Below are positions 21,701 through 32,364 of a stretch of 64,000 bases of DNA, piece after piece (the first letter of the stretch is position 1; every line of letters starts with the position of its first letter). The stretch comes from Silene conica. Its lineage: Eukaryota; Streptophyta; Magnoliopsida; Caryophyllales; Caryophyllaceae. The DNA lies in assembly GCA_029255685.2 (NCBI GenBank), contig CM055319.2, positions 11,208,747 to 11,272,746 of the forward strand. The letters are read 5' to 3'. The notes beneath the pieces are model-generated. The model saw only the letters and a list, made by a program, of their open reading frames with translations, did no database searches and had not been told where the DNA came from. The translations under genes and the position numbers were made by a program.

Positions 21701-24700
21701 AACTTTGTTATATGATAATATGACCTTGCTTATTTTGGTGAGTCTTATATAAAGTAGTTCCAATTATACATACGCTTTTACCTTGCTGGAATTTTGCCTA
21801 GCGTCTTTCTCTAAACCGATGTGTAGAAATATGAATTTTACTTCTATAATGTGAGTACTAATATAAAATGTTTTAAGTCGTCAAGTATGAACCGTGAGTT
21901 AGATGATTGTCTATATTGGTGTAAATGTGTAAAGTTTGTGTCAAATTTCCAAGGGTATTGGTGTTAGTTATCTTGGTTTTGTTTATTTGCGTAGCATGAA
22001 ATTTACAAATATGTTTTGTTGCTTTAAAAGTCGGATGCTAGTTGCCCAGTATAGAGTACTTAACTTATCGGATGATTGTGACGGTTGTTTTGGCGATCTT
22101 ATTGAACTTTGAAAGTGAAATTTTATACTGGGGTTACGGGGACGTAACCATGTCTTAAGGAGGATAGGATTGTAAAATCTTAATGATTTATGATATGGCT
22201 AATTGATATGTCGTGCTTGTTTAAATATACTTGATAATCCTAATTACTGTTGTTATGCATTTTATTGTGTTTCGTGAAGTAACCTTTAACTTAGTTACAC
22301 GTTAAACTTTGGGGACAAAGTTTTCTTAACGAGGGTAGAATGTAACGTTTCGTGTTTTAAAGTATTTCTATTAATAGTTAATGTTATGTGGTGTCACTTT
22401 TTGTATTTGCTACGTGCCTAGTGACCAGTTGTTGACCATGGGATAGCGAACTTCGGGACGAAGTTCATTTTAAGGAGGGAAGACTGTAATACTCCGTATT
22501 TTATTATTATTGTATTTTAATATTTAATAATTATGTGGACGTGTTGATAGTTACTTTAAACGTTTGTATTCGATAATTAAATTATCGAATAAGTGCTTGA
22601 TGGTTTATATGTTTTGTTAAGGGGTCGGGTCTACAAAATTATAGTAGAACCGTGTTTAAGCTGCGTAATTTGGGCCTTGGGATGCGTGCAAGACTTATGG
22701 CCCATACTCGATATTTGACACAAATCACAAACACAAGTATAACCCTTTCCTGCGCCTTATCTAACCCTTTCCCAAAACCCTATTCTAGACCTATCGACAA
22801 CCAACTTCTGGCAAAATATCATAGCCGACATAACAAGGTTCAAGAAGGAGGGGTTTCACGGTGGTCAAGGGTGGTCCACGGTGGTTTATTAACGCCAGAA
22901 ATAGGTACACTTAGCACAGTTTTCCTTTCCTTTTGTTTCCGTTAGTTTTGATTCGTAGTTATAATCATGTAATCCGTGTTATAGGTTCTCATCTTTCCAT
23001 AAAACTAATCTGTGGCATGTAGTAATCATGTTTTGACGATAATAATGACATATTTAACAACCTAAGGCCGTCATATAGGGTGTTTCGTTGCTGGTGTCAG
23101 ATCACTGTTTTACGTTTTTTAGAACAGAGTCTTTAAACGTGTATGTTCAATTGTAATTCGACTGAGTTCCTGTTTGCGTTTGTTCTGGGTGTTCGTGTTT
23201 TGAGATAGTAGTATATTAGGGTGATTTATGTTGGTGGTTGGAAGGTGGTTTGTGGTGGTTGGGAGACCTTAGTTGATGCAGAAAGTGGAGTACGTTATAT
23301 CAGTACGGGAACAGGGGGTACAAACGCGAGGGTTGTGCCTGTTTTGAGCGGTTGTTTTGGTGTCTTGGGGGTGTCGAAGGCTAGTGCTCTTCTACCAGTG
23401 GTTTAAGGGTGATGTGAGGTGTCTAGGGTAGTACTGGTGGTGTTGACTGTGGTGGTGATTACTTAATTCCTTATATTTTCTAAAAACTATAATAGCTTGT
23501 GAAATAGCTAAGCGGTTATTTAATTATGATTTTTGGAAGTTGCTGCATGATGTACGATTGTTGAAATGGTAAAGTTTTAAATATAAAAGTTTAGTCAAAT
23601 ATGCATTATGTGATGTAACCATGTACTACTCTGATATGTCATTGATAACATGAACAGTGGGCATATGATATGAATATGAACTTTGTTATATGATAATATG
23701 ACCTTGCTTATTTTGGTGAGTCTTATATAAAGTAGTTCCAATTATACATACGCTTTTACCTTGCTGGAATTTTGCCTAGCGTCTTTCTCTAAACCGATGT
23801 GTAGAAATATGAATTTTACTTCTATAATGTGAGTACTAATATAAAATGTTTTAAGTCGTCAAGTATGAACCGTGAGTTAGATGATTGTCTATATTGGTGT
23901 AAATGTGTAAAGTTTGTGTCAAATTTCCAAGGGTATTGGTGTTAGTTATCTTGGTTTTGTTTATTTGCGTAGCATGAAATTTACAAATATGTTTTGTTGC
24001 TTTAAAAGTCGGATGCTAGTTGCCCAGTATAGAGTACTTAACTTATCGGATGATTGTGACGGTTGTTTTGGCGATCTTATTGAACTTTGAAAGTGAAATT
24101 TTATACTGGGGTTACGGGGACGTAACCATGTCTTAAGGAGGATAGGATTGTAAAATCTTAATGATTTATGATATGGCTAATTGATATGTCGTGCTTGTTT
24201 AAATATACTTGATAATCCTAATTACTGTTGTTATGCATTTTATTGTGTTTCGTGAAGTAACCTTTAACTTAGTTACACGTTAAACTTTGGGGACAAAGTT
24301 TTCTTAACGAGGGTAGAATGTAACGTTTCGTGTTTTAAAGTATTTCTATTAATAGTTAATGTTATGTGGTGTCACTTTTTGTATTTGCTACGTGCCTAGT
24401 GACCAGTTGTTGACCATGGGATAGCGAACTTCGGGACGAAGTTCATTTTAAGGAGGGAAGACTGTAATACTCCGTATTTTATTATTATTGTATTTTAATA
24501 TTTAATAATTATGTGGACGTGTTGATAGTTACTTTAAACGTTTGTATTCGATAATTAAATTATCGAATAAGTGCTTGATGGTTTATATGTTTTGTTAAGG
24601 GGTCGGGTCTACAAAATTATAGTAGAACCGTGTTTAAGCTGCGTAATTTGGGCCTTGGGATGCGTGCAAGACTTATGGCCCATACTCGATATTTGACACA

Positions 24701-27700
24701 AATCACAAACACAAGTATAACCCTTTCCTGCGCCTTATCTAACCCTTTCCCAAAACCCTATTCTAGACCTATCGACAACCAACTTCTGGCAAAATATCAT
24801 AGCCGACATAACAAGGTTCAAGAAGGAGGGGTTTCACGGTGGTCAAGGGTGGTCCACGGTGGTTTATTAACGCCAGAAATAGGTACACTTAGCACAGTTT
24901 TCCTTTCCTTTTGTTTCCGTTAGTTTTGATTCGTAGTTATAATCATGTAATCCGTGTTATAGGTTCTCATCTTTCCATAAAACTAATCTGTGGCATGTAG
25001 TAATCATGTTTTGACGATAATAATGACATATTTAACAACCTAAGGCCGTCATATAGGGTGTTTCGTTGCTGGTGTCAGATCACTGTTTTACGTTTTTTAG
25101 AACAGAGTCTTTAAACGTGTATGTTCAATTGTAATTCGACTGAGTTCCTGTTTGCGTTTGTTCTGGGTGTTCGTGTTTTGAGATAGTAGTATATTAGGGT
25201 GATTTATGTTGGTGGTTGGAAGGTGGTTTGTGGTGGTTGGGAGACCTTAGTTGATGCAGAAAGTGGAGTACGTTATATCAGTACGGGAACAGGGGGTACA
25301 AACGCGAGGGTTGTGCCTGTTTTGAGCGGTTGTTTTGGTGTCTTGGGGGTGTCGAAGGCTAGTGCTCTTCTACCAGTGGTTTAAGGGTGATGTGAGGTGT
25401 CTAGGGTAGTACTGGTGGTGTTGACTGTGGTGGTGATTACTTAATTCCTTATATTTTCTAAAAACTATAATAGCTTGTGAAATAGCTAAGCGGTTATTTA
25501 ATTATGATTTTTGGAAGTTGCTGCATGATGTACGATTGTTGAAATGGTAAAGTTTTAAATATAAAAGTTTAGTCAAATATGCATTATGTGATGTAACCAT
25601 GTACTACTCTGATATGTCATTGATAACATGAACAGTGGGCATATGATATGAATATGAACTTTGTTATATGATAATATGACCTTGCTTATTTTGGTGAGTC
25701 TTATATAAAGTAGTTCCAATTATACATACGCTTTTACCTTGCTGGAATTTTGCCTAGCGTCTTTCTCTAAACCGATGTGTAGAAATATGAATTTTACTTC
25801 TATAATGTGAGTACTAATATAAAATGTTTTAAGTCGTCAAGTATGAACCGTGAGTTAGATGATTGTCTATATTGGTGTAAATGTGTAAAGTTTGTGTCAA
25901 ATTTCCAAGGGTATTGGTGTTAGTTATCTTGGTTTTGTTTATTTGCGTAGCATGAAATTTACAAATATGTTTTGTTGCTTTAAAAGTCGGATGCTAGTTG
26001 CCCAGTATAGAGTACTTAACTTATCGGATGATTGTGACGGTTGTTTTGGCGATCTTATTGAACTTTGAAAGTGAAATTTTATACTGGGGTTACGGGGACG
26101 TAACCATGTCTTAAGGAGGATAGGATTGTAAAATCTTAATGATTTATGATATGGCTAATTGATATGTCGTGCTTGTTTAAATATACTTGATAATCCTAAT
26201 TACTGTTGTTATGCATTTTATTGTGTTTCGTGAAGTAACCTTTAACTTAGTTACACGTTAAACTTTGGGGACAAAGTTTTCTTAACGAGGGTAGAATGTA
26301 ACGTTTCGTGTTTTAAAGTATTTCTATTAATAGTTAATGTTATGTGGTGTCACTTTTTGTATTTGCTACGTGCCTAGTGACCAGTTGTTGACCATGGGAT
26401 AGCGAACTTCGGGACGAAGTTCATTTTAAGGAGGGAAGACTGTAATACTCCGTATTTTATTATTATTGTATTTTAATATTTAATAATTATGTGGACGTGT
26501 TGATAGTTACTTTAAACGTTTGTATTCGATAATTAAATTATCGAATAAGTGCTTGATGGTTTATATGTTTTGTTAAGGGGTCGGGTCTACAAAATTATAG
26601 TAGAACCGTGTTTAAGCTGCGTAATTTGGGCCTTGGGATGCGTGCAAGACTTATGGCCCATACTCGATATTTGACACAAATCACAAACACAAGTATAACC
26701 CTTTCCTGCGCCTTATCTAACCCTTTCCCAAAACCCTATTCTAGACCTATCGACAACCAACTTCTGGCAAAATATCATAGCCGACATAACAAGGTTCAAG
26801 AAGGAGGGGTTTCACGGTGGTCAAGGGTGGTCCACGGTGGTTTATTAACGCCAGAAATAGGTACACTTAGCACAGTTTTCCTTTCCTTTTGTTTCCGTTA
26901 GTTTTGATTCGTAGTTATAATCATGTAATCCGTGTTATAGGTTCTCATCTTTCCATAAAACTAATCTGTGGCATGTAGTAATCATGTTTTGACGATAATA
27001 ATGACATATTTAACAACCTAAGGCCGTCATATAGGGTGTTTCGTTGCTGGTGTCAGATCACTGTTTTACGTTTTTTAGAACAGAGTCTTTAAACGTGTAT
27101 GTTCAATTGTAATTCGACTGAGTTCCTGTTTGCGTTTGTTCTGGGTGTTCGTGTTTTGAGATAGTAGTATATTAGGGTGATTTATGTTGGTGGTTGGAAG
27201 GTGGTTTGTGGTGGTTGGGAGACCTTAGTTGATGCAGAAAGTGGAGTACGTTATATCAGTACGGGAACAGGGGGTACAAACGCGAGGGTTGTGCCTGTTT
27301 TGAGCGGTTGTTTTGGTGTCTTGGGGGTGTCGAAGGCTAGTGCTCTTCTACCAGTGGTTTAAGGGTGATGTGAGGTGTCTAGGGTAGTACTGGTGGTGTT
27401 GACTGTGGTGGTGATTACTTAATTCCTTATATTTTCTAAAAACTATAATAGCTTGTGAAATAGCTAAGCGGTTATTTAATTATGATTTTTGGAAGTTGCT
27501 GCATGATGTACGATTGTTGAAATGGTAAAGTTTTAAATATAAAAGTTTAGTCAAATATGCATTATGTGATGTAACCATGTACTACTCTGATATGTCATTG
27601 ATAACATGAACAGTGGGCATATGATATGAATATGAACTTTGTTATATGATAATATGACCTTGCTTATTTTGGTGAGTCTTATATAAAGTAGTTCCAATTA

Positions 27701-28418
27701 TACATACGCTTTTACCTTGCTGGAATTTTGCCTAGCGTCTTTCTCTAAACCGATGTGTAGAAATATGAATTTTACTTCTATAATGTGAGTACTAATATAA
27801 AATGTTTTAAGTCGTCAAGTATGAACCGTGAGTTAGATGATTGTCTATATTGGTGTAAATGTGTAAAGTTTGTGTCAAATTTCCAAGGGTATTGGTGTTA
27901 GTTATCTTGGTTTTGTTTATTTGCGTAGCATGAAATTTACAAATATGTTTTGTTGCTTTAAAAGTCGGATGCTAGTTGCCCAGTATAGAGTACTTAACTT
28001 ATCGGATGATTGTGACGGTTGTTTTGGCGATCTTATTGAACTTTGAAAGTGAAATTTTATACTGGGGTTACGGGGACGTAACCATGTCTTAAGGAGGATA
28101 GGATTGTAAAATCTTAATGATTTATGATATGGCTAATTGATATGTCGTGCTTGTTTAAATATACTTGATAATCCTAATTACTGTTGTTATGCATTTTATT
28201 GTGTTTCGTGAAGTAACCTTTAACTTAGTTACACGTTAAACTTTGGGGACAAAGTTTTCTTAACGAGGGTAGAATGTAACGTTTCGTGTTTTAAAGTATT
28301 TCTATTAATAGTTAATGTTATGTGGTGTCACTTTTTGTATTTGCTACGTGCCTAGTGACCAGTTGTTGACCATGGGATAGCGAACTTCGGGACGAAGTTC
28401 ATTTTAAGGAGGGAAGAC
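18707..28418 (+). repeat. Head-to-tail 1978-bp tandem repeats
   Basis: LTR starts (TGTAATACTCCG) recur at 20507, 22485, 24463, 26441 and 28419, exactly 1978 bp apart; the first unit (18707-20506) lacks the first 178 bp or so. Each unit is about 972 bp of LTR 5' part plus about 1006 bp ending in a polypurine tract (AAGGAGGGAAGAC). The units look identical by eye except for two or three changes in the terminal LTR (near 28967-28972). Open frames of 97 and 61 codons recur in each unit but carry no recognisable domain. Confidence 0.95.
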
Positions 28419-31416
28419 TGTAATACTCCGTATTTTATTATTATTGTATTTTAATATTTAATAATTATGTGGACGTGTTGATAGTTACTTTAAACGTTTG
28501 TATTCGATAATTAAATTATCGAATAAGTGCTTGATGGTTTATATGTTTTGTTAAGGGGTCGGGTCTACAAAATTATAGTAGAACCGTGTTTAAGCTGCGT
28601 AATTTGGGCCTTGGGATGCGTGCAAGACTTATGGCCCATACTCGATATTTGACACAAATCACAAACACAAGTATAACCCTTTCCTGCGCCTTATCTAACC
28701 CTTTCCCAAAACCCTATTCTAGACCTATCGACAACCAACTTCTGGCAAAATATCATAGCCGACATAACAAGGTTCAAGAAGGAGGGGTTTCACGGTGGTC
28801 AAGGGTGGTCCACGGTGGTTTATTAACGCCAGAAATAGGTACACTTAGCACAGTTTTCCTTTCCTTTTGTTTCCGTTAGTTTTGATTCGTAGTTATAATC
28901 ATGTAATCCGTGTTATAGGTTCTCATCTTTCCATAAAACTAATCTGTGGCATGTAGTAATCATGTTTCGACCATAATAATGACATATTTAACAACCTAAG
29001 GCCGTCATATAGGGTGTTTCGTTGCTGGTGTCAGATCACTGTTTTACGTTTTTTAGAACAGAGTCTTTAAACGTGTATGTTCAATTGTAATTCGACTGAG
29101 TTCCTGTTTGCGTTTGTTCTGGGTGTTCGTGTTTTGAGATAGTAGTATATTAGGGTGATTTATGTTGGTGGTTGGAAGGTGGTTTGTGGTGGTTGGGAGA
29201 CCTTAGTTGATGCAGAAAGTGGAGTACGTTATATCAGTACGGGAACAGGGGGTACAAACGCGAGGGTTGTGCCTGTTTTGAGCGGTTGTTTTGGTGTCTT
29301 GGGGGTGTCGAAGGCTAGTGCTCTTCTACCAGTGGTTTAAGGGTGATGTGAGGTGTCTAGGGTAGTACTGGTGGTGTTGACTGTGGTGGTAGCAAGCGGT
29401 TAAATGGGTGTTTGCAAGGGGTGGAACACGGGTACAAAAACAAAGGGAAAAAGGGTGTCGTGGGCAGGCTACTTGGTGGAGCTTTCATAGCGTATCAGAG
29501 GAGAACAAGGGCTTGAGTAGACCACCCCTGGAACCACCGTGAGCCAGTGGTGGCAAAGGTGGTGGCCAGAGGTGGTGTGGGGCATGGAGGTGAGAGAAAC
29601 TTGTGAGAAAAGATAGGTACAGTGGGACGCAGTAAAGCGGAGTACAGGGGCGTGTGTACAAGCTGTTTTAGGTGCTCATTTGGAGCGGTTGCGTGGGTTA
29701 CCAGGGGTGGCTAAGGTGTGTTATGAATGATCTGTGGTACGGGTTAGAGGTACGTATCCATGGCGGTCGTCTTGGGTGGCCAGATTAGCGGTGGAAGTGG
29801 CAAGAAGAGGTCGTGTGTGAAGGTGTGGTGTTGTTTTGGCGTCGGGTACTGTTGTCGTAGTTGTATGTTGCTGGTGTCGTGACTATTGAGTTATTATTAT
29901 TATATTTGCTACCAACTCTATGGTGTTTATTGTTATTATTAATTTATATGTTATTATTAATATTATTACTATTATTTATATTATTGTTGTTGTTATTGTT
30001 AGTATTGCTAATATTAGTATTATTATTAATTAATTATTCCTCCTTGACTTTGGATTGTTGTTTGTGTATTATTATCATTATTTCGATAACCGACATCAAT
30101 GATTGTATGATTATTATTATTAATAATATTATTGTTGTTGAAATGTTGTTAATATTACATTGTTATTATTAAAAGTTATTAATAGTTTTTATAATACTTA
30201 TTGATTAGTTTATGCTATAAGGTTGTTAATAGTTCAAATTGTTTAGTTCATGTTATTTACTTGTGGTCAATGAGTTAAGTAGTTGAACTAACTGGTTTCA
30301 TTAATTAATTTGTTTAAATAGCTTTGTGACGTGAATTTGTTTAATTAACGAATTTAGTTAATCGACTAGTTATGCGTAGTATCATCTCGTTATGCTTAAT
30401 ATTTTAATTGGTTAATTATATTAGTAGCGTAATTGTTTTGACTAATTAATTAGTTTAATTAATTAATTTGATTTAAGTGGACAGATAATAATCGTTACGT
30501 AATTATATTAGTGAGTAATTATGTATATTATATTGATTAGGTGACGGTTTTGAAGTGGCATAATTCTGTTTGCTTGCTGGCTTGCTATTGGACTATATTG
30601 CTATCCAGGTAGGATACACTAGCACTATACTCAATGATGTGATATGAATGGTTGTTGGATTGTGTGTTATGGATGTTGAGCATGAGTAATATGAGATTGA
30701 TATTGGTTGGATTGAGTGTTAATTATTATTATTGGCATGAGCATTTCATTATTTAATAGCATGATTGATTAAGAGTATTGTTGCATTCATGAGCATGGCA
30801 TATGCATTGGTTACTGAGAAAGTGACGGAATGGATATTGATTTGATATAAAGCCCAGGGTGGTTCTGCAGACCAGGCCTGGTGTCTTATCAGCTATTGAG
30901 CTGGTGTTCGGTGACGACCGATTATAGTCTGCCGGGAGGTTCGGTATGGCTTGGTGTTTCGGGTTTGAGATTGGTGTTTCGGGTTTGAGATTGAGATTGT
31001 GATTCATCTCGAGCATATCATGGCATTTGCATATCATTATTTGTTGCATTTGATTTTTCGTGTTATCCTACTCAACCGCGAGGTTGACAGTGTATTTGTG
31101 TGCACCTACGATGATCCGGAATGGGGAGTAGACTTTACAGGAAAGAGACAGATGAGCTAGGAGCTGGGGCAGGAATGTGAGATGCAGACTTTGGACCGAC
31201 TTAGAATTATATCACATCTAGAGAGTTATCAGTTGTATTTTCTTTTTCCGCTAAACAATATTTGTAATAACAAAAGTTTAAAGTTTATCAGTTTTATATA
31301 AAGTACTTTGGTTGTTTTACTTTGTTATACACTACCTCGGACATTCCGAGATGGTAACAACTCTATTTATTTGAGAATGTCTTGCTAAAGGCTCTTAAAT
31401 AAATGGGGGTGTTACA
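28419..31416 (+). repeat. Full-length 3' LTR of the gypsy element, about 3.0 kb
   Basis: It starts TGTAATACTCCG after a polypurine tract and ends GGGGGTGTTACA, typical of Tekay/Del-type gypsy LTRs. It diverges from the array units at about 29391, after GACTGTGGTGGT. An AT-rich TTA/ATT low-complexity tract lies at about 29885-30175; its Leu/Ile-rich frame is an artefact. Confidence 0.85.
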
Positions 31417-32364
31417 AACATAATCGTTGATCGTATGCTTCATTCGCTTCATGATGGGTTCGCCCTCTTTAGGGCCAACTACTACATGAACGACATGAAG
31501 AAGACTCCTCATGAGCTCCACTCCCTTCTCGTACAGACTGAGAAGGATCTAAAGTTAAGAGGGAGCATGAAGCAGGATGTTCTCATGATCTCCAGTAAGG
31601 GAAAAGGTAAAGGGAAGGCTAAAGCTCAGGGCGACCTAGCAGTAGGTAAGCCCAGGTTCAAGAAACCAGGATTTGCTAAGAGTGGGCCAGGTGAGTCGAG
31701 CAACTCACAGGGCAAGATAAAGAGCAAGGATACAAGCATGGAATGTCACCATTGCCACAAGACTGGGCATTGGAGGCGCTCATGCCCCGTGTATCGCGAG
31801 GGCATTAAGGCAGGCCGTGTTACTCCTGTTGGTATGTCTTCTTCTTCTTTTATTCACATGATTGAGATTAACCATGCAAGTTGCGGAACTTGGGTACTTG
31901 ATACTGGTTGTGGTTCTCATCTATGTAATCATGTGCAGGGCCTCCGAAACCAAGAACCCCTAATCAAGGGTGAGGTGGACCTGCGTGTCGGGAATGGAGC
32001 ACGCGTTGCTGCAGTCTCGAAGGGAACATACGTGATCCAGCTTCCAAGTGGATTCGAGTTATCTTTATATAAATGTTATTATGTTCCTAGTTTGTCCAAA
32101 AACATTATTTCAGTTTCTGCACTTGACAAACTCGGCTTTTCATTTGTAATAGAGAATAATAGCTGTATTTTCTCCTTACACAATATGATTTATGGCAAGG
32201 CAGTTTCCATGAATGGAATTTATGTTTTAGATCAAACTACCGAGATATTACATGTGAATAACAAGAGATTAAAGGTAGGTGACAAAGATCAAACTTACCT
32301 ATGGCATTGTCGTATGAGACACATAAATGAGAAACGCGTAAAACAGCTCATACAGAATGGAGCT
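31417..32364 (+). repeat. 948-bp direct duplication of 17759-18706
   Basis: Same length and order as 17759-18706, with about 37 substitutions by eye (roughly 4%), against about 4 in 999 between the LTRs. The two copies flank the gypsy array exactly. Confidence 0.9.

Larger units (their letters stand above)
18707..31416 (+). mobile_element. Gypsy-derived tandem array inside copia-C, 12.7 kb
   Basis: The insert consists of five repeats of a 1978-bp period (the first lacks its start) and a final full LTR ending TGTTACA at 31416. The right edge looks like a normal LTR end followed by AACAT, which would be its target site, because copia reads AACATAATCG at this point (17759). The left edge is not an LTR end: it starts about 178 bp inside the LTR, joined to copia at an AGCT shared by both. 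The gypsy 5' end was thus lost by an illegitimate junction. No gypsy gag or pol survives. Confidence 0.88.

Noticed and set aside
29861-30172. Leu/Ile-rich open frame resembling a membrane protein
   Set aside because: Produced by a TTA/ATT low-complexity tract inside a gypsy LTR.
17759-32364. 948-bp duplication as an ordinary target-site duplication
   Set aside because: LTR elements make about 5-bp duplications, and the two copies are far more diverged than the element's LTRs.
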